From Oribacterium sp. NK2B42 (lineage in GTDB: Bacteria > Bacillota > Clostridia > Lachnospirales > Lachnospiraceae), in assembly GCF_000424445.1 (NCBI RefSeq), contig NZ_AUJX01000007.1, positions 1 through 64,000 on the forward strand: a stretch of DNA of 64,000 nt, written 5' to 3'. Below the pieces are notes generated by a model. The model did no database searches. It saw nothing but the letters and a program-made list of their open reading frames with translations, and was not told the DNA's origin. Shown here piece after piece: positions 1-9,085 of this stretch (positions are counted from its first letter, which is position 1; each line of letters begins with the position of its first letter). The translations under genes were made by a program, and so were the position numbers.

Positions 1-219
1 CGTCGTGGTAAGAAACGTGCCATCATCGCAATCGCCAGGATGATCCTTACAGCTGCCTATCATATGTTATCTACGGGCGAAGTATGGAACCCAACCGATC
101 TTTATAAAATTGATATGCCTGGAACCCTCAAGGAAAAGCAGAAAGAGAAGGCTATCAAACAAGCAATGAAGCTTTTGATTGCTGAGGGAATAATCAAGGA
201 ATCTAATATAGCTTCATAA
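1..219 (+). CDS. IS110-family transposase, C-terminal end (cut by window edge)
   Basis: The reading frame is open from the first base and ends in TAA after 72 codons. It carries the usual tail of IS110/IS116/IS902 transposases: a basic RRGKKRAIIAIARMIL stretch, then MLSTGEVWNPTDLYK and a lysine/glutamine-rich helix. In this family the C-terminal transposase_20 domain holds the catalytic serine region, with the RuvC-like DEDD domain upstream, outside the window. Whether the gene is intact cannot be judged here. IS110 elements have no long terminal inverted repeats, so the right end of the element cannot be placed; it probably lies within the next 200 bases. Family assignment is by recognition of the motif pattern. 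Confidence 0.8.
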   Translation, partial: RRGKKRAIIAIARMILTAAYHMLSTGEVWNPTDLYKIDMPGTLKEKQKEKAIKQAMKLLIAEGIIKESNIAS

Positions 220-723
220 CATTAATCTCAATAATCTATTTTTTTAATAAAAGCTATTCTTTGGATAGCTTGTTTAAGTATGCTTGTTTTTTGGCTATCC
301 TTTACTTTCTTTCACATTACTCTAGCCGGCAGACTCCTGATCTGCCGGTAACCCTCTGAAAACCGATGATAAGGAAAACATGTACTATATCATCTTTATA
401 TAAACATAAGCGGTTAAAATTCGGTACAATTCGGATTTTAACCGCTTTTTTATTAACATAATGGCCGGGTTGATGGTGCCTTAGGCTCATCCCTTACGTA
501 AGCCATTTACAGACGGAAGAAATATTAAGCTGGATGTAGTTGCTCACTATGCTAATATTTACTAAATTCTATCCGATATTAATACTATAGTTTGGTTTTT
601 GTTGAAAATGACAAATTTTTAAACCGGACTGTGAAAGCCTATATGTAAGTCTCGTAATAATGTTTAATTATCCACTTAAAACGATAGATAGTGTGTTTTT
701 TATAAAAAGGAAGGAGAACTATA
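220..723. other. Intergenic stretch downstream of the transposase
   Basis: About 500 bases without a convincing gene. It contains a weak hairpin near 253-300 (gctat...atagc), a strong terminator-like hairpin at 408-452, and a short open stretch near 510-565 (DGRNIKLDVVAHYANIY then stop) that looks like the tail of a lost gene. The last 25 bases hold the AAGGAGA ribosome binding site of the downstream esterase. The region probably includes the right end of the IS110 element and scar DNA. Confidence 0.5.
408..452 (+). terminator. Rho-independent terminator
   Basis: AAGCGGTTAAAAT pairs with ATTTTAACCGCTT around an 11-base loop and is followed by a T-rich tract. It would end transcripts running out of the transposase or its flank before the esterase gene. 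Confidence 0.75.
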
Positions 724-2247
724 ATGACAAACCAAAAGCTCAAAGATGGGAATTATGACATGTCGTTGGCCGTCAAATGCAGCAACGGAACATTCGTCGG
801 TCAGAAGACGGAGAATATCATCGCCTACAAAGGCATTCCTTTTGTAGCTGAGCAGCCTGTGGGCAACCTGCGTTGGAAAGCACCGGTGGAGTTTGCTCTG
901 GACGACGGCGTATATGAAGCCTTGCATTTTGCAAAACTCGCTGTTCAGGATAAATCCATCAGCGATAACCAGGGCGAAGACTGTCTGTATCTGAACGTAT
1001 GGAAGAGCGACGATGATCAAACAGAAAAAAAACCTGTAATGGTATGGGTTCACGGAGGTGCTTTTGCAGCCGGCGGAACAGGTATTGAGCTGTTTGATTG
1101 CTTCAATCTGGCAAAAGAGAATCCCGATGTCATCTTCGTTACCGTCGCCTACAGACTGGGTCCACTTGGTTTCCTGAATCTTTCACACCTTCCAGACGGC
1201 AAGGACTATCCTGACTCACAGAACCTGGGGCTGCTGGATCAGAAGATGGCGATAAAATGGGTTCATGAAAACATAGCCGCCTTTGGAGGCGATCCCGATA
1301 ACGTGACCATCTGGGGCGAGTCGGCAGGTGCCGGAAGCGTAACCATGCAGCCACTCATCCCCGGTTCCCAGCAGTATTTCCAAAAGGTCATCGCACAAAG
1401 CGGTGCTCCATCGCAGACGAATTCCGTGGAGGAGAGCATTGCTGCCACAAATGATCTGATGAAAGCCCTCGGCTGCAATACCGTTGCCGATTTGCTGAAG
1501 GTAGATGCCCGGACGCTGGTGGATACGACAGCCGAGACGATTCCACTGCGTCTGTTCCCTGTCAGAGACGGACGCATCCTGCCTTTGGACCCCTGGGAGG
1601 CATATGCCAATGGCATCGCCAAAGACATTACCTTCCTTCAGGGCTGCAACAAGGATGAGATGAACTGCTTCGTGGCAGACTGGACTGTGGAAGGCTTTAA
1701 GGCATGGGCCTCTGACCGTAAGACAAGGAAGTATGCCCATATGCTGACGGATGAAGAAAGAGCAAAGCTGGAAAGCTTTTGTAAGGAAGGAACCACTGAG
1801 GACTGGGAGCCCGACAGCCGTCTGTTCGGACACAGCTGGTTTATCGAGGGTGCCATCAAAATGTCAGAGAGCCAGACTATGGGCGGCGGCAAATCCTACA
1901 CATATTTCTATAGGGTAGAGTCTTCTGATCCGATACGAAAAAGTGCCCATTTCGAAGAGGTGCCAATCGTATTCGCACACCCTGAGCAGATCGAAGGAAG
2001 ACAGTATGACGAGACTTTCTCAAAGACCATGCGTAAGATGTGGGTGCAGTTCGCCAGAACCGGAAATCCATCACTCAGTGCCGACATCTCACCCGATGGC
2101 AAAGCTAAGGATTGGCCGCTCTACGACCTGAAGGACAAGAAAGTGATGGTTCTTGACGAGTTCGATATCCATCCGGCAAAGGAGTCTGAGGTCAAGATCG
2201 TCGATTGGGACAGAACCATCTGCCTGAACAAATACTATATGCTTTAA
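724..2247 (+). CDS. Type-B carboxylesterase (para-nitrobenzyl-esterase-like)
   Basis: An alpha/beta-hydrolase of the carboxylesterase type-B family, expected to cleave carboxylic esters in the cytoplasm (no signal peptide seen). The family signatures are clear: VWVHGGAF with the oxyanion-hole HGG at residues 110-112, the nucleophile elbow GESAGAGS with Ser200, and the likely catalytic His409 in the SAHFEEVPIVF segment. The conserved start of the fold (GTFVGQKTENIIAYKGIPF) is complete and 507 residues is normal for the family. The ATG is preceded by AAGGAGAACTATA. It closely resembles the second esterase at 12588, which has about 35 extra N-terminal residues, and the two probably arose by duplication. 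Substrate unknown; it stands alone between scar DNA and degenerate genes. Confidence 0.92.
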   Translation: MTNQKLKDGNYDMSLAVKCSNGTFVGQKTENIIAYKGIPFVAEQPVGNLRWKAPVEFALDDGVYEALHFAKLAVQDKSISDNQGEDCLYLNVWKSDDDQTEKKPVMVWVHGGAFAAGGTGIELFDCFNLAKENPDVIFVTVAYRLGPLGFLNLSHLPDGKDYPDSQNLGLLDQKMAIKWVHENIAAFGGDPDNVTIWGESAGAGSVTMQPLIPGSQQYFQKVIAQSGAPSQTNSVEESIAATNDLMKALGCNTVADLLKVDARTLVDTTAETIPLRLFPVRDGRILPLDPWEAYANGIAKDITFLQGCNKDEMNCFVADWTVEGFKAWASDRKTRKYAHMLTDEERAKLESFCKEGTTEDWEPDSRLFGHSWFIEGAIKMSESQTMGGGKSYTYFYRVESSDPIRKSAHFEEVPIVFAHPEQIEGRQYDETFSKTMRKMWVQFARTGNPSLSADISPDGKAKDWPLYDLKDKKVMVLDEFDIHPAKESEVKIVDWDRTICLNKYYML

Positions 2248-2284
2248 ACAAACTGAAAGGGCAATTATTTCTCACAGAAACCAA

Positions 2285-2328
2285 GGGCGCACCTTACACC
2301 TACCTATAGGCAGGTATGAGGTACGCCC
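2285..2328 (+). terminator. Hairpin after the first esterase, probable terminator
   Basis: GGGCG(C)ACCT...AGGT(A)CGCCC forms a long imperfect stem with an inner CTACC/GGCAG pairing. Only a short T-rich run (catttattt) follows, so termination is likely but not certain. Confidence 0.5.
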
Positions 2329-2429
2329 ATTTATTTGTAAAAGGGTATGTGGGATAGACCACAGTCAGACTTATCAACATATCAGATACTTTTATCCATT
2401 CGATTTCAGAAAGCTTTTTATATTATCCA

Positions 2430-2767
2430 TTGACCTCTGTGATGAACAAGGCACAGCACGAGGAGCTTCTTTCAGGAATCAGGGATTCAATAAACACATC
2501 TCTCCAAGAGATGGTAGGTTCGGAAGAGTATCCGAATATCACAAAGATCGAAGCTAATGAGGATTTTACAAACTTTACTGTTACCACAAAGAACAAGGAG
2601 CTTGATTTTGCGGAAACATTAGGAATAGTGACTTTTTACATGTGTGGAGGCATGTACGCAGTATTTTCCGGAAAAGAAGTAGAAAACGTTCATGTAGATT
2701 ATGTGAATGCGGATTCCGGGGAGATAATTGATTCGGGGACTCGAAGGATATGTACGAGAAAGTTTAG
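2430..2767 (+). pseudogene. Small conserved-type protein with a frameshifted C-terminus
   Basis: The frame opens at TTG (or ATG 2442) and reads a compact acidic protein of about 100 residues (MNKAQHEELLSGIRDSI..., then GIVTFYMCGGMYAVFSG, NVHVDYVNADSGEIID). After ADSGEIIDSG the reading changes character and runs on as a basic tail to 2801. One base earlier in register, the same DNA reads GDSKDMYEKV and stops at 2767, which fits the acidic style of the rest. The switch falls in the GGGG run near 2735-2738, so one G has probably been lost. I have seen this kind of protein in Lachnospiraceae but know no function. No good ribosome binding site precedes it, and the next gene is also a fragment, so it is probably a remnant. 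Confidence 0.5.
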
Positions 2768-2840
2768 AACCGAGACATTGATACCGTGCATCATTTTATA
2801 ATCATTACGTATTTAAGTCTTTCTTAATGATACACGGTAC

Positions 2841-3059
2841 TTCTTTGCAGTTCCGGCGACCATGAGATGCTTCTTTGAAAGCACAGATTATGAAAGCTTC
2901 ATGAGAAATGTCATTAGCCTTAATTGTGATACAGATACCTTCGGAGCTATTGCCGGAGGCGTTACCGAAGAGTTCTATCACGGGTTCGGAGATCTGGATG
3001 CAGAAAGGATACTGGAAGAGTGTTTGGATGATTATCTGAATATGATCTTAAACAAGTGA
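2841..3059 (+). pseudogene. ADP-ribosylglycohydrolase (DraG-like) C-terminal fragment
   Basis: Only the last 70 or so residues of an ADP-ribosylglycohydrolase-like protein remain. AVPATMRCFFESTDYES and SLNCDTDTFGAIAGGV match the C-terminal metal-binding part of the family, where the D-T-D triad coordinates Mg2+. Homology starts before the first ATG at 2862, in the same frame, so that ATG is an internal codon and not a true start. The N-terminal two thirds, with the other metal ligands, is missing. Not expected to be functional. Confidence 0.7.
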
Positions 3060-3061
3060 TT

Positions 3062-3111
3062 TTGACAAAAAACTCACTAATACTCACTTAAGCCGTGGGT
3101 ATTAGTGAGTT
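3062..3111 (-). terminator. Terminator of the AAA ATPase gene (minus strand)
   Basis: A 17-bp stem (3071-3087 with 3095-3111, one G-T pair) with a 7-base loop. Read on the minus strand it is followed by GTTTTTTGTC, a good rho-independent terminator seven bases beyond the ATPase stop codon. On the plus strand no T-run follows. Confidence 0.85.
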
Positions 3112-3117
3112 AAATTG

Positions 3118-4413
3118 TTAATCTACAGAATTAATCCACTCTTGTGAAAGATAAAGAGGCACGTTTACCATCCATTCTTGTTTTCTAAATCCTGACATCG
3201 AAAAACGGCATGGTTTGAGGCTTTGGTTTTCTTCAAACACTGTTCGAAGGCTCTTGGATTTAAGGTTTTCTTCTGCTTTTACTTCTATTGGATATATTTC
3301 ATCCTTCTGTACTATAAAATCAATTTCAAGCGGTGAGTTTTCCTTTGAATAGTAATAAATCTTTAAATCAAGCGCTGTAAGTTCCTGTGCAACAAATTGT
3401 TCTGTAAAAGCTCCCTTGTATTCAGAAAAATAATTAATTCCAGTGAGTATCTCCTTGGATGTTACATCAGCCATTGCACCAAGCAAGCCAAGATCAGAGA
3501 TAAAAAGCTTGAAAGCTCCAGTGTCTTCGTAAAATTTAAGTGGACGTTGTATCTTGTTCGTGCGGACTATCTTATGTAGAAGACCGGCATTTATTAACCA
3601 TTGAATGGCATTCTCAAATTCTTTTGCTCTTGCACCATGTTTTAATGCACCATATATAAACTTTTTATTTTCTTTAGCTAATTGTGAAGGTATTGAATTC
3701 CAAACCATCACAACCTTTGGAAGTATATCTTCAGGAACATGTTTTGAAAAATCCCTTTCATAATCTGAAAGGATTCTATTTTGCAGCTTACGTACTTCCT
3801 TAAGATCTTGTTTAGTAAAATAGTTATTTACAATTTCAGGCATTCCGCCAACATAATAATACTGACGGAGTAGATCAGTTAGTTTCTGTGACATGGGGGC
3901 CAGTTCTTCCCAATTATGACTTTTTATCTGTTCCAGTAACCCATTATTTCCGGAAGCTTCCAGAAATTCAAGAAAGGTCATAGGATATAGTTTTAATTCC
4001 TCGACCTTGCCCACAGGATATCCAGTGCCGGAATGTAGCTTAATACCAAGCAGACTCCCCGCAACGATTATGTGATACTCAGGTGCATCTTCTGCGAAAT
4101 ATTTGAGTGAAGTTAAAGCAAGAGGAGACTCCTGTACTTCATCAAGTATTATGAGCGTAGTTTCAGGAAGTATTGTCTCTTTGGTAATGGATGAAAAAGA
4201 ACGGATAAGACGTTGTATATCATAATCATAAAAGAGTGATTTCATTTCTATTGTTTTATCACAGTTTATATATGCAACATTTTTGTATTCGTTCGCACCA
4301 AATTCTTTAAGAATCCATGTCTTTCCAACTTGTCTTGCACCATCTAAAATCAAAGGCTTTCTATCATGAGAGTTTTTCCAATCTAATAGTTTTGAATATA
4401 TATTTCGCTTCAT
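3118..4413 (-). CDS. AAA_14 ATPase with DUF4143 C-terminal domain
   Basis: A 431-residue P-loop ATPase of the widespread archaeal/bacterial AAA_14-DUF4143 group. Walker A is LDGARQVGKTW (residues 23-33) and Walker B is LIILDEVQ (87-94). A sensor-like VAGSLLG follows, then a helical middle and the C-terminal DUF4143 part, whose LEIDFIVQ...YPIEVKAEEN pattern resembles a PD-(D/E)XK nuclease core. The role of the family is not settled; members are often solitary and found in accessory DNA, as here. The gene is isolated, has its own terminator, and its upstream region holds four phased direct repeats that could be its control sites. Confidence 0.88.
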   Translation of the reverse strand: MKRNIYSKLLDWKNSHDRKPLILDGARQVGKTWILKEFGANEYKNVAYINCDKTIEMKSLFYDYDIQRLIRSFSSITKETILPETTLIILDEVQESPLALTSLKYFAEDAPEYHIIVAGSLLGIKLHSGTGYPVGKVEELKLYPMTFLEFLEASGNNGLLEQIKSHNWEELAPMSQKLTDLLRQYYYVGGMPEIVNNYFTKQDLKEVRKLQNRILSDYERDFSKHVPEDILPKVVMVWNSIPSQLAKENKKFIYGALKHGARAKEFENAIQWLINAGLLHKIVRTNKIQRPLKFYEDTGAFKLFISDLGLLGAMADVTSKEILTGINYFSEYKGAFTEQFVAQELTALDLKIYYYSKENSPLEIDFIVQKDEIYPIEVKAEENLKSKSLRTVFEENQSLKPCRFSMSGFRKQEWMVNVPLYLSQEWINSVD

Positions 4414-5061
4414 CTATGACCTCATTAATACGTACATTAAAATTAACCATTATATAGATACTACATTTAAATGAACGAAAGGTCAATGTATTGTAACATT
4501 TTAATGAGCGAATAATGACAGATAATAACATAATAATGAACGAATAATAACGATAAATCAACAAAAACATGAACGAAAGATCGTTATAAATAAAGATCTT
4601 CCCGGCTTAAAGTACCGTGTAAGCCTAGGACACAACGAAAAGCCACTTCATATAGACCATAAATCCGACCATAATAAAGATATATATGAACATTATTGAC
4701 ACGTGGATTTTCCCATTAGGAATCGTGAATGTTTGTGGGAAAATCAGCATCTCTGTGCTATACTCAAGGCCAATAAGGAAGTGGTGATATAAGCCGTGGA
4801 TAGTAGAGAAAAGATGAAAACGGATAATAACATAAAAAAATTTCTGAATAAAAAGTCATTCCTGAAGCATCGTTTGAATAAGGAGATCCTTGAAGAGGGG
4901 ACTATCGTAACCAAAGGATCGGCGCAGGGAGAATTGCAAGCATAAAGGTGGAGTTTATAGAGGACGAAGAAAACAGCCTCTGTCTTTCGCAGCAGTAAAG
5001 AACTGTCATTTTTACGTAAATATAGTATAAATCCGGAAGGTATGTGTCAAAGGAAAAGAAG
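4414..5061. other. AT-rich control and scar region between divergent genes
   Basis: Between the leftward ATPase and the rightward sensor kinase. It holds the phased ATGARCGAAW repeats (4471-4578), an inverted pair GATTTTCCCA (4706-4715) / TGGGAAAATC (4736-4745), and two short coding-like pieces: a GTG-started 49-codon frame at 4796-4945, and, shifted one register, IGAGRIASIKVEFIEDEENS up to about 5000. The two pieces read like one gene split by a frameshift. I do not recognise it. No functional gene is supported. Confidence 0.5.
4471..4578. repeat. Four phased direct repeats (ATGARCGAAW, period 32-33 bp)
   Basis: The 10-mer ATGAACGAAA or ATGAGCGAAT starts at 4471, 4504, 4536 and 4569, giving steps of 33, 32 and 33 bases. 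The DNA between copies is AT-rich and not conserved. The array ends 58 bases upstream of the ATPase start codon. Such phasing, about three helical turns, suits a protein binding one face of the helix. Confidence 0.7.
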
Positions 5062-6447
5062 ATGAGGATGATAAAGATCGATAATAAGACATTCTGTTTG
5101 CTTGTGTCCGCGCTCATGTTCCTTTTAACGTTTTTTGCCATTGCAGTATCGGTGAGAAATGACATTTTCAGAGACTCAATGTACATGGTAAGGATCGTCG
5201 ATCTTATCAGTCTCGTTTTTTTGACATTTCTGTCAGGATATCTGTGCTTTAAGGATAGCCGCATCGGAGCAATGGGCTATTTTACCCTCTTTCTTTTTAA
5301 TCTTTTTATTGCGGTCTTCTTTTCGGCACTTACAGGCAGTGTTTACGGGATGCCGGAGCATAGCCGTTTTATCGCAGTTCTTACGGGCATAGATTATTTT
5401 TTTTCCATGACCTTTTTTCTGACCTTATGGCTCTATCAGAAGAGATTTCTTGAGGAAACAGCCGTAACGCGCATGGTTACCGTGCTGATCTCTGTCGGGG
5501 TTATCATTTATTTCGCTGCCATCCTCGTCAACATATTCAGGCCGGTCCTTTTTCTTGTAACTGACGGGGGTATTTATTCCGATGACATTGAGGATTATAT
5601 CAGCATCCTTCTGGATCTGTTTTGTCTGATATCATTGTCGGTTGCTACCCTGCTTTCCAAATTGAGCAGAACCCGGAAACTTTCTTTTATATGCTGTATC
5701 TTTTCTCCCGTACTATTTTCCATGCTGTCCCTGAATTTGGACATTTTAAACAAGTATGTATCGGTGTGGGGTCTGGCGACAGTTGTGTTTATGATGCCGG
5801 TCTGCCTTATGTTTTTTAACGTAAATGATGAACTTGAGAAGGATAATCTAAGATACGAAAAGGAACAGGTTCAACTTCAGGTCTCAGCCATGATTTCTCA
5901 GATTCAGCCCCATTTCCTTTATAATTCTTTGGCTGTCATCGAAGCCTTGTGTGAGGAAGATCCGGGGCTTGCCGCCAGAGCCATAAGTGAATTCTCGGAG
6001 TATCTGCGTGAGAATATTGATTTTGCCGATAAAAGCGAGCCTGTTTCTTTTTCGGAAGAATTGAATCACATTAAAACTTATGTATGGCTTGAAAAGCTTC
6101 GTTTTCCAAACAAACTGAACATTGAATTCGATATAAACTGCACTTCTTTCCTTGTTCCGGCGCTTTCGGTCCAGCCTATGGTTGAAAATGCAATAAAACA
6201 TGGTGTCTGTAAGAAAAAAGATGGAGGGACTGTGAGGATCGGTTCGTTTGAAACGGGTGAGCACTATATTGTATCGATAGCTGACGACGGAACCGGATTT
6301 GATGCTGCAGTGCATGAGGATAACGGGAGAAAGCATCTGGGAATAGAAAATTCCCGATACCGGATCCGGGAAATGGTAGGTGGAAGTCTTACTATCGAGA
6401 GCACTCCGGGCAAAGGGACAAAGGTAACCATAAGGATTCCCAAATAA
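5062..6447 (+). CDS. LytS/YehU-type membrane sensor histidine kinase
   Basis: A membrane histidine kinase of the His_kinase (PF06580) type. The N-terminal half has about seven hydrophobic segments forming a multi-pass sensor. After a short coiled coil (DELEKDNLRYEKEQ) comes the phosphoacceptor block QIQPHFLYNSL, with the His at codon 5911-5913. The GHKL ATPase domain follows: N-box MVENAIKHG, then ADDGTGFD and a G2-type GKGTKV near the C-terminus. ATG 5062 is preferred because AAAGGA lies seven bases upstream; an in-frame GTG at 5044 would add six residues but has a poorly spaced site. It is followed 16 bases later by its response regulator, so the two form an operon. The signal is unknown. 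Confidence 0.9.
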   Translation: MRMIKIDNKTFCLLVSALMFLLTFFAIAVSVRNDIFRDSMYMVRIVDLISLVFLTFLSGYLCFKDSRIGAMGYFTLFLFNLFIAVFFSALTGSVYGMPEHSRFIAVLTGIDYFFSMTFFLTLWLYQKRFLEETAVTRMVTVLISVGVIIYFAAILVNIFRPVLFLVTDGGIYSDDIEDYISILLDLFCLISLSVATLLSKLSRTRKLSFICCIFSPVLFSMLSLNLDILNKYVSVWGLATVVFMMPVCLMFFNVNDELEKDNLRYEKEQVQLQVSAMISQIQPHFLYNSLAVIEALCEEDPGLAARAISEFSEYLRENIDFADKSEPVSFSEELNHIKTYVWLEKLRFPNKLNIEFDINCTSFLVPALSVQPMVENAIKHGVCKKKDGGTVRIGSFETGEHYIVSIADDGTGFDAAVHEDNGRKHLGIENSRYRIREMVGGSLTIESTPGKGTKVTIRIPK

Positions 6448-6463
6448 ATGAAAGGCATGGAGA

Positions 6464-7240
6464 ATGAGAATACTTGTTGTAGAAGATGAACCCATCCTGT
6501 TAAGGCAATTGACCAAACGTGTTCATGAGGCTCTGCCGGAAGCTGAGATAGTGGCTTTTGATAATGCCGATGATACGCTTGCTGCCTTACCTTTAGGGGT
6601 GATTGATATTGCATTTCTGGATATAGCGATAGGAACCATGACAGGCGTTGACCTGGCAAGGTGCATTAAAACAGCATATCCCGGGTGCGACATAGTTTTT
6701 ACCACTGGATACAGCGAGTACGCTCACAAAGCCTTCGAATTGGGAGCCAGTGACTATCTTATAAAGCCTGTTACGGTAGAAAAGATAGAGCATGCATTAT
6801 CGCAGCTTCGGCATAATGCCCTTAAAGGGAACATAGGGAAGGGATTGTTTATCCAGTGCTTTGGTGATTTTGAAGTGTTTTATAACAGAGAGCCTGTCGT
6901 ATCCTTTACAAAACGTTCGAAAGAGCTTTTGGCCTATCTGATAAACAAGGCCGGTGTTCTCTGTCCGGTCACTGAAATCTGTAATGTCATATTCCGGGAC
7001 AGTTCCGACTCTTATATACGTGTCGCAAAGAAGGACCTCTTAAAGACATTATCAGACATAGGTGAGGCAGATATTCTGATCCAGGGATGGGGAGTGCTGG
7101 GAATCGACAGAAAAAAGGTACGGTGTGACTATTTTGACTATCTTGACGGAAAGCCGGGTGCCGTGAATCTTTATTATGGTGCTTATATGTCCCAGTATGA
7201 CTGGGCGCATGGAAACAATCTGTTAAAACCAGGCAAATAG
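6464..7240 (+). CDS. Response regulator, receiver plus winged-helix output
   Basis: A 258-residue response regulator paired with the kinase just upstream. The receiver domain spans about residues 1-120, with acidic pocket E7-D8, phosphoacceptor Asp53 (AFLDIAIG) and the conserved lysine in YLIKPVT. After a linker the C-terminal part (FGDFEVFYNREPVVSFTKR, then ELLAYLINKAGVL) resembles the OmpR/SARP-like winged helix seen in many Lachnospiraceae regulators rather than the LytTR domain usual for LytS partners. It should bind DNA. It sits directly before the amidohydrolase cluster, its most likely target. A strong terminator follows. Confidence 0.88.
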   Translation: MRILVVEDEPILLRQLTKRVHEALPEAEIVAFDNADDTLAALPLGVIDIAFLDIAIGTMTGVDLARCIKTAYPGCDIVFTTGYSEYAHKAFELGASDYLIKPVTVEKIEHALSQLRHNALKGNIGKGLFIQCFGDFEVFYNREPVVSFTKRSKELLAYLINKAGVLCPVTEICNVIFRDSSDSYIRVAKKDLLKTLSDIGEADILIQGWGVLGIDRKKVRCDYFDYLDGKPGAVNLYYGAYMSQYDWAHGNNLLKPGK

Positions 7241-7262
7241 ATAACCTCTTTTTGGTTTTGGT

Positions 7263-7310
7263 GAGGGTGCATTAACAGTCTTAATAACTTAAGACTGTTA
7301 ATGCACCCTC
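7263..7310 (+). terminator. Terminator of the two-component operon
   Basis: A perfect 21-bp stem (7263-7283 with 7290-7310) with a 6-base loop, followed by atcacttttatgtttt. It separates the two-component genes from the first amidohydrolase, so that gene must have its own promoter in 7311-7380. Confidence 0.85.
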
Positions 7311-7393
7311 ATCACTTTTATGTTTTAACGGATTTTTAACATTTATTTAAGTACAATGACTGTATATTTTTTGGCTTAATAAAAGGAGGCGCT

Positions 7394-9064
7394 ATGAAGG
7401 CAGACATAATCATAAGAAACGCAAAAATCTTTACATCGAACACGAAAACCCTGCGGGCTACAGCCCTTGCGGTAAAGGATGGCAAATTTGTTTATGTCGG
7501 CGATGATGCCGGTCTTTCGGATTATGAGGGCGAGGTGACGGATCTTGACGGGAAATTCATAATGCCGGGAATCATCGACAGCCATGTGCATGTTACCATG
7601 CCCGTCGGATTTGAGTATAAGGATATGGGTGAGTATATCGTGTGTGACAGCAAAAAGGAAGCACTTGACTTTATATCCGATCATATTAAGAACTATCCGG
7701 GCAGGGAGAGCTACAATTTCCTTCTGGAGCGTGTTTTTCTGCACGGTGAAGAGATTACAAAGGAAGATCTTGATGCTGTCTGTGCCGACAGTGAGATTAT
7801 GATCTTAGAGGGTGAGGCACACAGCATATGGGCAAATTCAAAGCTTCTTAAGCGTCATGGCATTACGGATGATATCATCGATCCCGTGCCGGGACTTAGT
7901 TACTATGTGCGTAAGGATGGACATATAACAGGAAATATATTTGAAGCGGCTGCGGAAACCCGCTTTCTGATCGATGGTGCGGAAAAACTGACAGATGAAC
8001 AGATAGATGCCGCCTTAAAGCGTTGGTTCGATTTTTCTGTCAATGCAGGGGTCGTGGGTGTCTTTGATGCCGGTATTCCGGAATGCAATGATTTTCATGA
8101 GAGGGTTTACAGACGATTAAAAAAATTTGATGAGGAAGGAGAGCTTCCCGTTTATATAGACGGCTGCTATGTGATCACACAGCCCCGCCAGGTGCCGGAG
8201 GCGATAAAAAAGCTTAAGAGCTTTAACAGTGAATTTAATACGAAACACCTTAAGGTGCACACCTTAAAGATTTTCAATGACGGTACCTTAAAGATTGAAA
8301 CGGCAGCACTTGTGACACCTTATGAAGATACCGGGGACAAGGGAACGGCTGCTTTCAATAAGGATCAGATCGCAGAGCTTCTTATTCAGCTTAATGAGGC
8401 AGGACTTGACCTTCATCTGCACACTGTAGGTGAGGGCGCATCCCGTAATGTACTTGACGGTGTGGAGATGGCTAAGAAGGAGCTCGGGGATAAGTACCAT
8501 GTGAAAGTCACCTGTGCACATCTTGAGATTCAGGATGACGCGGATATTGACCGTTTCGCAAAGTTAGGTGTTAACGCCAATTATACGCCCTGGTGGCATG
8601 CGGGAAACATGGGCGGAGATCCTTATAAGACATGGTGTAAGCTGCTTGGTGAGGAGCGTGCGGGTAAGATGTACCGCTGCAAATCGGTCTGGAAGACCGG
8701 TGCCAATGTTACATGGTCCAGCGATGATATCCACTATGGTGATTTTAACAACTGGAGTCCGTACCTTGGCATGGAGGTCGGCATGACAAGGTGGATAAAC
8801 GAGAAGACCAGAGCCGCCGAAACAGACTGGACCGTCAGAGCAAATCCTTCCGCCGATGAGCAAATGAGTATAGAAGAAATGATACTCGGATATACGATAA
8901 ACGGAGCAAAGCAGCTTGGTATAGAAGACAGCAAGGGCTCTATTGAAAAGGGTAAGGATGCTGATTTCCTTATTTTTGATACTGACCTGCTTACTGCCAA
9001 GCATGATGGCTTCAGCTATAACAAACCGACGGATGTGTATTTTGTGGGAAAGAAAGTAAATTAA
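7394..9064 (+). CDS. YtcJ-like amidohydrolase (Amidohydro_3), paralogue 1
   Basis: A 556-residue metal-dependent amidohydrolase of the YtcJ/Amidohydro_3 group, hydrolysing an unknown amide, ester or cyclic substrate in the cytoplasm. The small beta domain (IIIRNAKIFTSN...AVKDGKFVYVGD) leads to the metal motif DSHVHV. Later ligands are visible in LDLHLHTVGE and VTCAHLEI, and the closing DSKGSIEKGKDADFLIFD is typical of the family. AAAGGAGG precedes the ATG. It starts a four-gene run with short spacings (22 bases to the next gene). By eye about two thirds of residues match the protein at 10903, which points to local duplication. N-acyl amino acid or formamide-type substrates are possible but not shown. 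Confidence 0.9.
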   Translation: MKADIIIRNAKIFTSNTKTLRATALAVKDGKFVYVGDDAGLSDYEGEVTDLDGKFIMPGIIDSHVHVTMPVGFEYKDMGEYIVCDSKKEALDFISDHIKNYPGRESYNFLLERVFLHGEEITKEDLDAVCADSEIMILEGEAHSIWANSKLLKRHGITDDIIDPVPGLSYYVRKDGHITGNIFEAAAETRFLIDGAEKLTDEQIDAALKRWFDFSVNAGVVGVFDAGIPECNDFHERVYRRLKKFDEEGELPVYIDGCYVITQPRQVPEAIKKLKSFNSEFNTKHLKVHTLKIFNDGTLKIETAALVTPYEDTGDKGTAAFNKDQIAELLIQLNEAGLDLHLHTVGEGASRNVLDGVEMAKKELGDKYHVKVTCAHLEIQDDADIDRFAKLGVNANYTPWWHAGNMGGDPYKTWCKLLGEERAGKMYRCKSVWKTGANVTWSSDDIHYGDFNNWSPYLGMEVGMTRWINEKTRAAETDWTVRANPSADEQMSIEEMILGYTINGAKQLGIEDSKGSIEKGKDADFLIFDTDLLTAKHDGFSYNKPTDVYFVGKKVN

Positions 9065-9085
9065 CAATACGAGGAGATACAGATA

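Noticed and set aside
4471-4600. CRISPR array
   Set aside because: Only 10 bases repeat, the spacers are AT-rich and of poor complexity, and no cas genes are near.
5884-6516. 210-codon minus-strand frame opposite the kinase gene
   Set aside because: Antisense to the conserved HisKA/ATPase region, with no start signal or family motif.
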